Assembly: GCF_001025155.1 (NCBI RefSeq)
Contig: NZ_AP012322.1
Coordinates: 1,922,001-1,986,000 of the forward strand
Reading direction: 5' to 3'
Length of the DNA stretch: 64,000 bases
Origin: Bifidobacterium angulatum DSM 20098 = JCM 7096
GTDB lineage: Bacteria > Actinomycetota > Actinomycetes > Actinomycetales > Bifidobacteriaceae
In this document: positions 54,227-63,020 of the stretch, in pieces
Layout of the letters: each line of letters starts with the position of its first letter
How positions within the stretch are numbered: position 1 is the first letter of the stretch
The notes under the pieces: generated by a model
Told to the model about the DNA's origin: nothing
What the model saw: only the letters and a program-made list of their open reading frames with translations
The model's database searches: none
Translations under genes and position numbers: made by a program

Positions 54227-54922
54227 TCATGCCGCCTTTTCGGCAGTCGTATCGCCCTTTTCGGCGGTCCCCGCTGCTCCAGCAGCATCGCCGCCAGCAG
54301 CAGCATCGTCATACCGGCGATCGCGCCAGTAATACTCGTAATCATGCTGCCCGATCGGCCGCACCACCTTGCATGGGCTGCCATACGCGACACTATTCGC
54401 CGGGATGTCCTTGGTGACCAGGCTGTTCGCGCCGATCACCGAATTGTCGCCGATGCTCACGCCCGGCAGCACAACCACGCCGGCACCGATCCACACGTTG
54501 CGGCCGATATGGATGGGTTCGGAATATTGGGCGATCCGTTCGCGCAGATCCGGGCGAATCGGATGACCGGTGGTGGTGAGTGTCACGTTCGGGCCGATCA
54601 TGGTGTGCTCGCCGATGAAGATCTCGCCGTCATCCACCAAGGTGAGGTTGAAATTCGCATAGCAGTGCGCGCCCCAATGGGTGCTGCACCCCCAGTTGGC
54701 GTGCAGCGGCGGCTCGATGTACAGTCCCTCCCCCACTTCGGCGAAGAACCGCTCCAGCAGTTCGCGCCTGCGTGAGACCTCGCGCGGCCTGGTGGCGTTG
54801 AAATCGTACAGTATCTCCAGTTGCGCGGTCTGCGCCTCGCCCATGCCTGGCATATCGCAGTAGTACACGCCCGGATTGTGCATCACATCAAGAATGTCCT
54901 GCGGAATCTGTGAGGCATCCAT
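54227..54922 (-). CDS. Maltose/galactoside O-acetyltransferase-type hexapeptide acetyltransferase
   Basis: The 231-residue enzyme belongs to the LacA/Maa trimeric left-handed beta-helix family and transfers acetyl from acetyl-CoA to a sugar hydroxyl. The N-terminal cap has ARPREVSRRRELLERFF-like sequence; the catalytic His lies in GHPIRPDLRE. Hexapeptide repeats (I/V-G-x-x-x) fill about 95-200. An Ala-rich 25-residue tail follows the domain. The ATG at 54922 has AAAGG upstream. Confidence 0.88.
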   Translation of the reverse strand: MDASQIPQDILDVMHNPGVYYCDMPGMGEAQTAQLEILYDFNATRPREVSRRRELLERFFAEVGEGLYIEPPLHANWGCSTHWGAHCYANFNLTLVDDGEIFIGEHTMIGPNVTLTTTGHPIRPDLRERIAQYSEPIHIGRNVWIGAGVVVLPGVSIGDNSVIGANSLVTKDIPANSVAYGSPCKVVRPIGQHDYEYYWRDRRYDDAAAGGDAAGAAGTAEKGDTTAEKAA

Positions 54923-55117
54923 GTCTCGCCTTTCGTTCGCCGTTGACACGTTCCACACTACCTATTTACCACCACTCCAAGCTTGGTTTTACTGGGGTTT
55001 TACCCGGCCGTAAGACTGACGACCGCACGCTACACAGAAAACGACACGCCGAAGTTTTGCTTTACGTGTACACCTCTGGTATCTTAACTGCTTGTGCGCT
55101 TTTGAAGTGCATGGTTC

Positions 55118-55191
55118 GGGCCCGTAGCTCAGGTGGTTAGAGCGCATCCCTGATAAGGATGAGGTCGAAGGTTCAAGTCCTTCCGGGCCCA
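55118..55191 (+). tRNA. tRNA-Ile (anticodon GAT)
   Basis: The 74-nt cloverleaf has acceptor arms GGGCCCG / CGGGCCC, anticodon loop CTGATAA between CATCC and GGATG, and T-arm AGGTTCAAGTCCTT. It stands outside any rRNA operon, directly before tRNA-Ala. Confidence 0.95.
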
Positions 55192-55229
55192 CGAAAAAAC
55201 GGCGACTTCAGGTCGCTATTTTTTTCACT

Positions 55230-55302
55230 GGGGCATTGGCGCAGCTGGTAGCGCATCTGCTTTGCAAGCAGAGGGTCGCCGGTTCGAACCCGGCATGCTC
55301 CA
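55230..55302 (+). tRNA. tRNA-Ala (anticodon TGC)
   Basis: The 73-nt cloverleaf has acceptor arms GGGGCAT / ATGCTCC, anticodon loop TTTGCAA and T-arm CCGGTTCGAACCCGG. It follows tRNA-Ile by 38 bp, probably in one transcript. Confidence 0.95.
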
Positions 55303-55308
55303 CAATAC

Positions 55309-55342
55309 AACCCTCGAAACCGCATGGTTTCGAGGGTTTTTC
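55309..55342 (+). terminator. Terminator of the tRNA-Ile/tRNA-Ala unit
   Basis: Arms AACCCTCGAAACC and GGTTTCGAGGGTT with a four-base loop and a T run. Confidence 0.9.
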
Positions 55343-55369
55343 AATTTCTACGCCGTCTGCCGGCGATGT

Positions 55370-56692
55370 TCACGAATGTGCGACTGCGCCTTCGTCCGTC
55401 TCTTCGGCCTTACGCACCTCGATCATGGCAATACGCCGCCCGTCGACCTGCGTGACGGTCATATCGTAGCCTTCGTCGGAGTGCAGTACGTCGCTCACAG
55501 CGCCCATTTTGCCGGTATGCGCAAGGAAGTAGCCGGCCACCGTCTCATACGGCCCATCCTCCAGCTCAATGCCGGTCAGGTCTTCGAAGTCTTCCAATGT
55601 GGTGCCGCCTTCAATGGCAGCAACACCGTTCACGAACGCGCTGTGCCTGGTTCGTTCGCCGCCTTTTTCGGTGGGCAGATCGTATTCGTCGCGGATATCG
55701 CCAACCAGTTCCTCGGTCATGTCTTCCAAGGTGACGATGCCGTCGGTGCCGCCGTATTCGTCGATCACCACTGCCAGGTGGATGCCGCGTTTGCGCAGCA
55801 GTTCAAGGCTGGGCAGCAGTTTGGAGGTGCCCGGCAACGAGATGCCCTCACGCGTTACGTCGGAAACGGTTTTCGCATTCGGATCGCGCACGTCGAGCAG
55901 ATCACGCACGTGTACGAAGCCGATCACGTCGTCGAAGTCCTTGCCGGTGACCGGATAGCGCGAATACGGTTGGTCGCGCACGAAAGCGGCGGCCTCGTCC
56001 AGGCTCATCGCCCCGTCGATGAACACGACGTCGGCACGCGGGCGCATCACTTCGGCCACAATCGTTTCGGAAGCGTCGAACACGTCGTCAAGGATCGTAC
56101 GCTCGTCCTTGCTCAGGTTGGTGTTGGAGTTGACGAGCACGCGCAGCTCATCGTCGGATACCTCGGTTTCCGTTTCGTTCGGGTCGAAGCCGAGCAGACG
56201 CACCAAACCGTTGGTGTTCTTGCCAATCAGCCAGATGAGCGGACGGCACACCTTGGAGAAGACGTCGATGGCCGGCACGACCGCGCGGGCGATGGCCTCG
56301 TTGCGCTGCATGGCGATACGCTTGGGCACCAGCTCGGAGATCACGATCGAGCAGTAGGAGATGATGAGCGTCAGGCCGATGGTGGTCAGCGGCGCGGCGA
56401 TATGGTGCGGCACACCCCAGCCTTCCACGACGGGCACTACGAATGGTGCGATGGAGGATTCGCCGAACGAGGCGGAGAGGAAGCCCGAGAGCGTGACGCC
56501 GATCTGCACGCTGGACAGGAAGGTGTTGGGGTCGCGGGCGATTTTGGCGACGCGTGCACCGCGGGCGTCCTGCAATTCCATCTGGTCGATCTGCGAGCCG
56601 CGCAGACTCACCAGCGCAAGTTCGGTGCCGGCGAATACCGATCCGAGCAGCAGGAAGATGAAGATCAGCAGGATGTTCAAACCAAGTGACAT
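55370..56692 (-). CDS. CNNM/CorC-family membrane protein (DUF21, CBS pair, CorC-HlyC domain)
   Basis: The 440-residue protein has four membrane helices in the DUF21 domain (about 1-180), two CBS domains (about 205-330) and a C-terminal CorC/HlyC domain (about 350-430). The annotation hemolysin-like is historical; relatives take part in magnesium or cobalt efflux. The CBS pair probably senses Mg-ATP. It overlaps the following oppositely oriented frame only at non-coding length. No operon partner is evident. Confidence 0.88.
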   Translation of the reverse strand: MSLGLNILLIFIFLLLGSVFAGTELALVSLRGSQIDQMELQDARGARVAKIARDPNTFLSSVQIGVTLSGFLSASFGESSIAPFVVPVVEGWGVPHHIAAPLTTIGLTLIISYCSIVISELVPKRIAMQRNEAIARAVVPAIDVFSKVCRPLIWLIGKNTNGLVRLLGFDPNETETEVSDDELRVLVNSNTNLSKDERTILDDVFDASETIVAEVMRPRADVVFIDGAMSLDEAAAFVRDQPYSRYPVTGKDFDDVIGFVHVRDLLDVRDPNAKTVSDVTREGISLPGTSKLLPSLELLRKRGIHLAVVIDEYGGTDGIVTLEDMTEELVGDIRDEYDLPTEKGGERTRHSAFVNGVAAIEGGTTLEDFEDLTGIELEDGPYETVAGYFLAHTGKMGAVSDVLHSDEGYDMTVTQVDGRRIAMIEVRKAEETDEGAVAHS

Positions 56693-56811
56693 GCGGCCAG
56701 TCTATCTTTTCGGCTTGTCAAGACGTGCATGAGGCAGCCGGGCGGCGAATGGCAGGCGAACCCGCTGGGAGCCGCGAATGTTCGCGGCAAGCCTCACAAT
56801 GGTTTGCTGTG

Positions 56812-57372
56812 ATGATTGACGGCCTTGACGTGCATGTGGTGCGCAAACCCATCAGGAACATGTATCTGCGCATTAAACCGCCTGAAGGACGAGTGGAGAT
56901 ATCCGCGCCCGTGCGCATGGCGGATGCCGCTATCGTCTCGTTTGTGCGCAGCCGCCGCTCGTGGATCGACGCCAATCGGAACGCTATACGGCGGCAAGCG
57001 CAGCAGGCAGCGACGACGGGTGCCGTGGAATGGAACGACGATCTTCGCCGCGCGGCTGCGGCATCGATCAACAAGGCCCTTCCCGCCCTGCTTGCACGCT
57101 GGGAGCCGATTATCGGCAGATCCCCTACCCACATCACCCTACGTACCATGACCTCGCGCTGGGGGTCATGCACGCCGAAGACGGGGCGTATCCGCTTGAA
57201 TCTGCAACTGGGGCTGATGGATCGGAGATTCCTGGAATACGTGCTGGTGCATGAGATGACGCATCTATGGGAGCACGGCCACGGTGCCGGTTTTCAGCGC
57301 CGCATGAGCGCATATCTGCCGGATTGGCGGCAGCTGCGCCGCGAGCTCAACCAACATATGGTGTTGCGGTAG
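56812..57372 (+). CDS. YgjP/WLM-type M48-like metallopeptidase (SprT-like)
   Basis: The 186-residue protein ends with the zinc-binding VHEMTHLWEHGHGAGF (HExxH plus a third His), preceded by MTSRWGSCTPKTGRIRLNLQL, the characteristic DUF45/YgjP block. Such proteins are cytoplasmic metallopeptidases of unclear role, some linked to repair of DNA-protein crosslinks. The start is uncertain: the ATG at 56812 begins where family similarity does, but no Shine-Dalgarno site is near; in-frame ATGs lie upstream at 56749 and 56686. Confidence 0.82.
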   Translation: MIDGLDVHVVRKPIRNMYLRIKPPEGRVEISAPVRMADAAIVSFVRSRRSWIDANRNAIRRQAQQAATTGAVEWNDDLRRAAAASINKALPALLARWEPIIGRSPTHITLRTMTSRWGSCTPKTGRIRLNLQLGLMDRRFLEYVLVHEMTHLWEHGHGAGFQRRMSAYLPDWRQLRRELNQHMVLR

Positions 57373-57488
57373 TGGGAGTGCGGCGGCGGAATGCACTTGC
57401 TGACACATGCCCCTATCGAACGCCGCTGATATTCACCATCCGACACACACTCAACACACGTTCAACACACGTGCACTGCGATGCCGTT

Positions 57489-57517
57489 TTGCATTTAGGC
57501 GGGGGTCGTACTACAGT
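57489..57517 (+). promoter_or_regulatory. Promoter of tRNA-Ala(CGC)
   Basis: TTGCAT (57489-57494), a 17-bp spacer and TACAGT (57512-57517) lie 36 bases before the tRNA start. Confidence 0.6.
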
Positions 57518-57553
57518 GAATTGAGTTGTTCTGCGGAGCAGTACAACACCCAA

Positions 57554-57626
57554 GGGGCTGTAGCTCAGTTGGTAGAGCGCTTCGTTCGCATCGAAGAGGT
57601 CGTGGTTTCGACTACCATCAGCTCCA
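57554..57626 (+). tRNA. tRNA-Ala (anticodon CGC)
   Basis: The 73-nt cloverleaf has acceptor arms GGGGCTG / CAGCTCC, anticodon stem CTTCG / CGAAG with loop TTCGCAT (CGC), and D-arm TAGCTCAGTTGGTAGAGC. Confidence 0.95.
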
Positions 57627-57629
57627 CGA

Positions 57630-57661
57630 AAGCCTTTCGGAATTCCACCTCCGGAAGGCTT
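57630..57661 (+). terminator. Terminator of tRNA-Ala(CGC)
   Basis: Arms AAGCCTTTCGG and CCGGAAGGCTT (one mismatch) with a T run. Confidence 0.8.
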
Positions 57662-57714
57662 TTTTCTTTTCCGGTTCCCTATCATGCGCAGCGTGAACTC
57701 ACACATCGCGCAAA

Positions 57715-57948
57715 CTACTCGTCGTCACGATTCCATTCTTCGAGAAGGTAATAGTTGCGAACAAGGGTTTCCTCGTCGAGATGCTCCATCTCACGTGTGC
57801 TTCCGTCAAGTTCGCCATAGAGCGATCCGATGTAACGGTCGCCGCGCTCGATTGCGTCCACCAGATCGTTGATGGTCTCGGCCGTGATTTCCGGTATCGG
57901 GAAAGGCCAATCCTCTGGCCTTCGAATAAACGGTTTGTTCTCGCTCAT
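57715..57948 (-). CDS. Small acidic protein of unknown function
   Basis: The 77-residue product begins MSENKPFIRRPEDWPFPIPEIT and is rich in Glu and Asp, without a membrane helix. The ATG at 57948 has GGGGTG upstream; another Met lies four codons earlier. I do not recognise the family. A neighbouring terminator on the opposite strand and its clean frame support expression. Confidence 0.6.
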   Translation of the reverse strand: MSENKPFIRRPEDWPFPIPEITAETINDLVDAIERGDRYIGSLYGELDGSTREMEHLDEETLVRNYYLLEEWNRDDE

Positions 57949-58193
57949 AAGGCACCCCATCGATTGCCTACCTATTGGCCAATCCCATCGTCGGCCATCA
58001 CCCATTCTATCCACGCTTTCGTCTCCGTACCGCCACATCCGCATCAGATTACCGGGAATGACGATGACGGCGCATCCGCACTGATGCCGCCGCTCCCGCC
58101 CAGACGCAGCTCACGTAAACGGGCACAGGACCCGGCCACGCTACGGCTAGACTTGAGCGTATTCGGATGAGAGCGTTCAACAGGAGGTGTCAC

Positions 58194-59282
58194 ATGACCG
58201 GCATCAAAGACGTCGCAGCGAAGGCCCACGTGTCCATCAGCACGGTCTCGTACGTAATGAGCGGCAAACGTTCCATCGGCGACGACACCAAGCATGCCGT
58301 ACTGGACGCGGCCAAGGAACTCGGCTACCGTCCGCGCAAGGCCACACCGGACGTCATGGCGTTCCTCACCGGCCAGCCGTACACGGAGCACACCGGCCAA
58401 GGCGGCCAGTCCCCCGCATCCGGCACGCGCGCCCGCACCAAGGTTTTGGCGCTCAGCTCCCCCGTGCACGGGTACACGGATTATTCGAACTATGCGACGT
58501 TCTTCTTCGCGCTCGCCGCCCGCGCCCGGCGCTACGGCTACGACATCCTGCTGCTCATGCATGAGTATGGCGATCAGGAACTCGTCCGCGTCACACGCAA
58601 CGGCATGGTCGACGGCATTCTGCTGTTGGATGTGCTGATGCATGATTCCCGCGCCGAAGTGGCTTCCCTGCTCGACGTTCCGGTGGTGTCCGTGGGGTAC
58701 CCGTCGAATTCGGAATCGGTGTATTCCGTCGACTTGGATTTCGAATGGATGGGTCGCGAGGCGGTAGAGAAGGCAGCCACGCTCGGCCATACGCACGTGC
58801 TGATCATCGGCACCAACGAATTCGCTTACGAGGACGGCTCGAACTATCTCATTCGTTTCCGCGACGCCGCCATCAAACATGGTTCGGATTTAGGCGTCAA
58901 GGTCATGTTCATGGCGTCGACCGGTTACGGCATGGCCGACGTGCGCCTGTTGCTCGATTCGGCGTTCGCAAGTGACGCCGATATCACCGCGATCATCTGC
59001 CAGACCAATCCCACGCATGTGAACAATACGCTGATCGCATTGCAGGAGCGGGGTTTGCGCGTACCGCAGGATATTTCGCTGATGGCCGCGTGCACGCAGG
59101 GGGTGCATCAGTTGTCGCAGGGCGTCGACGAGATGCCCATGGATCCGCACGCCTCGTGCGTCCGCGCGATCGACATCATGATGGAGGTTCTGGATGGCAA
59201 GCGGCATGATGTGGGGGCCGTCGAACTGTTGCCGGGCAAGTACATCGCGCGAGGCACGATGGGGCCGCGGCGTGCCGGATGA
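58194..59282 (+). CDS. LacI-family transcriptional regulator of the adjacent sugar locus
   Basis: The 362-residue regulator has the N-terminal helix-turn-helix MTGIKDVAAKAHVSISTVSYVMSGK and a periplasmic-binding-protein-like sugar-sensing domain (about 85-355). An insert rich in Gln/Gly/Ser precedes the sensor. AGGAGG lies seven bases before the ATG. It stands upstream of the ABC transporter and alpha-xylosidase genes on the same strand, so it probably represses them until an alpha-xyloside-containing sugar is present. Confidence 0.9.
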   Translation: MTGIKDVAAKAHVSISTVSYVMSGKRSIGDDTKHAVLDAAKELGYRPRKATPDVMAFLTGQPYTEHTGQGGQSPASGTRARTKVLALSSPVHGYTDYSNYATFFFALAARARRYGYDILLLMHEYGDQELVRVTRNGMVDGILLLDVLMHDSRAEVASLLDVPVVSVGYPSNSESVYSVDLDFEWMGREAVEKAATLGHTHVLIIGTNEFAYEDGSNYLIRFRDAAIKHGSDLGVKVMFMASTGYGMADVRLLLDSAFASDADITAIICQTNPTHVNNTLIALQERGLRVPQDISLMAACTQGVHQLSQGVDEMPMDPHASCVRAIDIMMEVLDGKRHDVGAVELLPGKYIARGTMGPRRAG

Positions 59283-59307
59283 CAGATTTCACACATTTCG
59301 ATAGCCA

Positions 59308-59358
59308 TGTAAACGATTGCTTTTTCCTGACATGGTGTAAACAAAGGGAAACCCTTTG
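59308..59358. promoter_or_regulatory. Candidate LacI-type operator and second palindrome upstream of the ABC genes
   Basis: TGTAAACGATTGCT (59308-59321) resembles LacI-family half-sites with a central CG. The exact palindrome CAAAGGGAAACCCTTTG (59342-59358) follows 20 bases later. Both lie in the 250-bp space between the regulator gene and the substrate-binding protein gene. No third copy was seen in the window. Confidence 0.55.
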
Positions 59359-59532
59359 AAATCAGCGGATACGCACGACAACGTTTGCAAGGTAAATCAT
59401 TAAACTAATTAATCGAAATCAATCGAAATAAGTTGAACGCTTCATCGAAAACCCGTAGCGTAACAGGCAATGAGGTTCCCGAGAAATCCCAGAGTCTCAT
59501 TTCAGTAAAGGCGCTGAAAGAAGGAGCACACG

Positions 59533-60849
59533 ATGAAGTTCACCCGTAAAATCGTCGCAGCCGGACTGGCGGCGGCGACCATGCTCGGCACGCTCGGCCT
59601 GGCAGGCTGCGGCAGCAGCAGCGACACCGCCCAGGAGGAGAACCCGAAGTCCATCAAGATCTGGCACTACGAAGAGGACAACGGCGCACAGGGCAAGGCC
59701 TGGGCGAAGGCCATGGAAATCTTCGAGAAGAAGACCGGCGTCAAGGTCGAATTCGAGAAGAAGTCCTTCGAACAGATCCGCCAGAACGCAGCCCAGATCC
59801 TCAACTCCGACGAAGCCCCCGACGTCATGGAATACAACAAGGGCAACGCCACCGCCGGCCTGCTGGCCAGCCAGGGCCTGCTCACCAACCTGAACGACTA
59901 CGTCAGCAAGTACAACTGGGACAAGAAGGTCAGCGGCACGCTCGCCGACACCGGCAAGTACGACGACAAGGGCGTCATGGGTTCCGGCGACTGGTACGGC
60001 ATCACGAACTACGGCGAAGACATCGTGATGTACTACAACAAGGACATGTTCGACAAGTACGGCATCGAAATCCCGAAGACCCTCGACGATCTTGAGGCCG
60101 CGATGCAGAAGTTCGTCGACAACGGCGTCACCCCGCTCTCCGAAGGCGTCGCCGAATACCCGCTGCAGCACCTGTGGTGGCAGCTGGTCCTCTCCAAGGC
60201 GAACGACAAGTTCATCAAGGCCTACGAAATGTACGACGGTGACGTTGACTGGCAGGGCGAGGCGACCACCTACGCCACCAAGACCATCAAGGATTGGGTC
60301 AACAAGGGCTACATCTCCAAGGACTGCACCGGCACCAAGGCCGAGGACGCAGGCCAGGCCTTCATGAACGGCACCTACCCGATGTTCTTCTCCGGCACCT
60401 GGTGGTTCGGCCGCTTCCAGAGCGACATGAAGAACGCCAACTGGACCTTCGCCACCTTCCCCGACACCGACAAGGTCGTAGGCTCCTCCGGCAACATCTG
60501 GGTCATCCCCGAGAACTCCAAGAAGAAGGATCTCGCCGCGCAGTTCATCGACATCACCCTGAGCGACGAAGTCCAGAACCTCATGGGCAACTCCGGCGGC
60601 CTGCCGATCGCCGCCGATCCGGACAAGATCACCGACGAGAAGACCAAGGAACTCATCACCTCCTTCAACGGCGTGCTTGAGAAGAACGCCCTCGGCTTCT
60701 ACCCGGATTGGCCAACCTCCACCTTCTACGACGAGCTCAACTCCTCGCTGCAGGAACTGGTCAACGGCACCACGGACGTGAAGGGCGTGCTCAACCAGAT
60801 GAAGGACAACTACGACAAGGGCGTTGAAGCCGCCGGCGTCAAGTCCTGA
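59533..60849 (+). CDS. ABC sugar transporter substrate-binding lipoprotein
   Basis: The 438-residue protein begins with a lipoprotein signal (lipobox LAGC, Cys near residue 26) and has the SBP family 1 fold. Sequences include DVMEYNKGNATAGLLASQGLL, TLDDLEAAMQKF and FSGTWWFGRFQSDM typical of multiple-sugar binders. It captures an oligosaccharide outside the membrane and hands it to the two permeases downstream. GAAAGAAGGAG precedes the ATG. Codons are strongly biased to preferred ones, suggesting high expression. Confidence 0.92.
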   Translation: MKFTRKIVAAGLAAATMLGTLGLAGCGSSSDTAQEENPKSIKIWHYEEDNGAQGKAWAKAMEIFEKKTGVKVEFEKKSFEQIRQNAAQILNSDEAPDVMEYNKGNATAGLLASQGLLTNLNDYVSKYNWDKKVSGTLADTGKYDDKGVMGSGDWYGITNYGEDIVMYYNKDMFDKYGIEIPKTLDDLEAAMQKFVDNGVTPLSEGVAEYPLQHLWWQLVLSKANDKFIKAYEMYDGDVDWQGEATTYATKTIKDWVNKGYISKDCTGTKAEDAGQAFMNGTYPMFFSGTWWFGRFQSDMKNANWTFATFPDTDKVVGSSGNIWVIPENSKKKDLAAQFIDITLSDEVQNLMGNSGGLPIAADPDKITDEKTKELITSFNGVLEKNALGFYPDWPTSTFYDELNSSLQELVNGTTDVKGVLNQMKDNYDKGVEAAGVKS

Positions 60850-61066
60850 ACCACAAGCACAAGCGCATAGCGCACACATAACTGAATCCATCGCCAGTGC
60901 GCCGCCCACCATCGCGGCGGCGCACCAGGCACCCCATACTCTCAACAACCGTCCGACAGGCAATGAAGCCCGCGACGGACCCCACGCTGTTCAACCCAAC
61001 CGCACCCGTCAAGGAGCATCGAAGCCCCGATGGCACCGGTGCGAATCATGAAAGCGACTGACGCAC

Positions 61067-62038
61067 ATGAACGCTCACACCAAGAAAACCCGCCCGCGCG
61101 GCCAGCAGCCGACCGTCAGGGAGAAGGGAATGTCGAGGATCCCCGGCAGCCCCTCCAACCGTTTCTGGCTGTACATGCTCCCCGGCCTGCTCATGCTGCT
61201 GTGGATCATCATCATTCCGGCGGTCTGGAACATCTACCTCAGCTTCACCAACTACCGCGGCATCAAACCGCCCAAGTTCATCGGCCTCGACAACTGGGCA
61301 CGACTGATGAAGGACACCACGTTCTGGGTGTCGTTCCGCAACTCGATCTGGATGATCATCGCCATGGTGGTCGTACCGATCCTGCTCGGCTTGATCCTCT
61401 CCTCGCTGGTATTCGACGTGGTGCAGAAGAAGTTCGGCACGAAGGCCGCCTCCACCATGCGCGCCATCTACTACTTCCCGCAGCTGCTGCCGATTGCGGT
61501 CGCCTCCCTGGTCATGGGCTGGATCTTCCGCCCGGAAAACGGCGCGTTGAACGCGTTGCTCAAGGCGATAGGCCTCGGCGGATTGCAACATGATTGGCTC
61601 GGCAAACCCGACACCTCGCTGATCTTCCTGATGCTCATCATGATCTGGATCCAGGTCGGCTACCCGCTGGTCATCTTCATGTCCGGCCTGCAGCGCGTCG
61701 ATCCGGAACTGTACGAGGCCGCCAGCCTCGACGGCGCCAACTGGTGGCAGCGCTTCCTCGCCATCACTCTGCCGTCCATCAAGCCGGAGATCTTCGTGGT
61801 CGCACTGACCTGCACCATCGCCGCACTCAAGGTGTTCGGCCCGGTCTACATGCTGACCAAGGGCGGCCCCGGCACCAGCACCATCGTGCCGTCGTACTAC
61901 TCCTACGTGCAGTTCTTCCAGTCCCAGCAGGTCGGCTACGGCGCCGCGATCGCAACCGCGCTGACCGTCGTCATCATCGTCGTCGCCATTATCTTCACGA
62001 ACCTTCAGGAGAAGGTCGCGAAGGAAGATGAGGAGTAA
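61067..62038 (+). CDS. ABC sugar transporter permease (MalF-like)
   Basis: The 323-residue inner-membrane protein has six helices and the EAA loop (about 220-250, with EAASLDGANWWQRF) that docks the ATPase. It starts 217 bp after the binding-protein gene. The first ATG gives an extra basic N-terminus; the ATG at 61130 has a better Shine-Dalgarno (GGGAGAAGGGA) and could be the true start. No ATPase gene is present in the locus, so a shared MsiK-type ATPase is likely. Confidence 0.88.
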   Translation: MNAHTKKTRPRGQQPTVREKGMSRIPGSPSNRFWLYMLPGLLMLLWIIIIPAVWNIYLSFTNYRGIKPPKFIGLDNWARLMKDTTFWVSFRNSIWMIIAMVVVPILLGLILSSLVFDVVQKKFGTKAASTMRAIYYFPQLLPIAVASLVMGWIFRPENGALNALLKAIGLGGLQHDWLGKPDTSLIFLMLIMIWIQVGYPLVIFMSGLQRVDPELYEAASLDGANWWQRFLAITLPSIKPEIFVVALTCTIAALKVFGPVYMLTKGGPGTSTIVPSYYSYVQFFQSQQVGYGAAIATALTVVIIVVAIIFTNLQEKVAKEDEE

Positions 62039-62043
62039 GGATC

Positions 62044-62904
62044 ATGACTTCCGCAACCAATATCCCCGTGCATATCAAGAAAAACCGCACCGCAGGCGAC
62101 TGGGTGATCCTCATCCTGCTCATCGTGGGCGGCCTGGTCATGCTGTTCCCGTTTATCGTGCTGCTGCTCAACGCGTTCAAGACGACCGCCGACTACAATT
62201 CGTCCGGCCCGCTGTCCTGGCCGCATGAATTCAGCACCGACGGTCTGATGAAATTCTGGAACCGCGTCAACTACCCCGAAAAGCTGTGGAACAGCATCTG
62301 GACCTCCGGCCTCGTGGCGGTGCTCGCCGTGATCCTCTCCATGCTCAACGCCTTCGCGCTGGGCATCGGCCGGGTCAAGGGCCGCCGTTGGATCGTGCTG
62401 CTCATCATGCTCGCCAACATGCTGCCGCAGGAAGCCATGCTGTACCCGCTGTACATCATGTTCAAGAAGATCGGCCTGTACAACTCGCCATGGGCAATCG
62501 TGATCATCTTCACGGTCATCCAAAGCGCCTTCGGCACCTACCTGCTTTCGTCGGTGTACGGCACGTTCCCCAAGTCCATCCTTGAAGCGGCGTCGATTGA
62601 CGGCGCAAGCCGCTGGACCATCTTCCGCAAGATCGTGTTCCCGATCTCCAAGCCGACGCTGAGCGTCATGCTCGTCTTCTTCTTCATCTGGACGTGGAAC
62701 GAGTACATGATCCCGATGGCCTTCCTCATCGACAATTCGACGCAGACCATCCCGATCGCGGTCAGCTCGCTGACCGGTGACCGTCTGATGGATGTGACGA
62801 CGACCGCCGCCGCATCGCTGATCAGCATCGTGCCGACCCTCATCTTCTACTTGATCTTCCAGCGCACGCTGTCCCGCGGCATCACCGCCGGCGCGGTCAA
62901 GTAG
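62044..62904 (+). CDS. ABC sugar transporter permease (MalG-like)
   Basis: The 286-residue permease has six helices and the EAA loop LEAASIDGASRWTIF. It starts five bases after the MalF-like gene and completes the transporter heterodimer. A strong GAGGAGTAAGG sequence lies in the end of the preceding gene. Confidence 0.9.
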   Translation: MTSATNIPVHIKKNRTAGDWVILILLIVGGLVMLFPFIVLLLNAFKTTADYNSSGPLSWPHEFSTDGLMKFWNRVNYPEKLWNSIWTSGLVAVLAVILSMLNAFALGIGRVKGRRWIVLLIMLANMLPQEAMLYPLYIMFKKIGLYNSPWAIVIIFTVIQSAFGTYLLSSVYGTFPKSILEAASIDGASRWTIFRKIVFPISKPTLSVMLVFFFIWTWNEYMIPMAFLIDNSTQTIPIAVSSLTGDRLMDVTTTAAASLISIVPTLIFYLIFQRTLSRGITAGAVK

Positions 62905-62930
62905 CACCAACAAACCAACCACCATTCATT

Positions 62931-62974
62931 CCCGGCTCCGGAAGTCCTTTTCTCTCTTCCTGTCCGGAGCCGGG
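62931..62974 (+). terminator. Intercistronic hairpin before the alpha-xylosidase gene
   Basis: Perfect 12-bp arms CCCGGCTCCGGA and TCCGGAGCCGGG with a 20-base T/C-rich loop have no T run after them. It may protect or attenuate the message between transporter and hydrolase. Confidence 0.6.
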
Positions 62975-63020
62975 ATTACACCATCACACACCCCATCACA
63001 CATCACCAGGAGCAACAACA

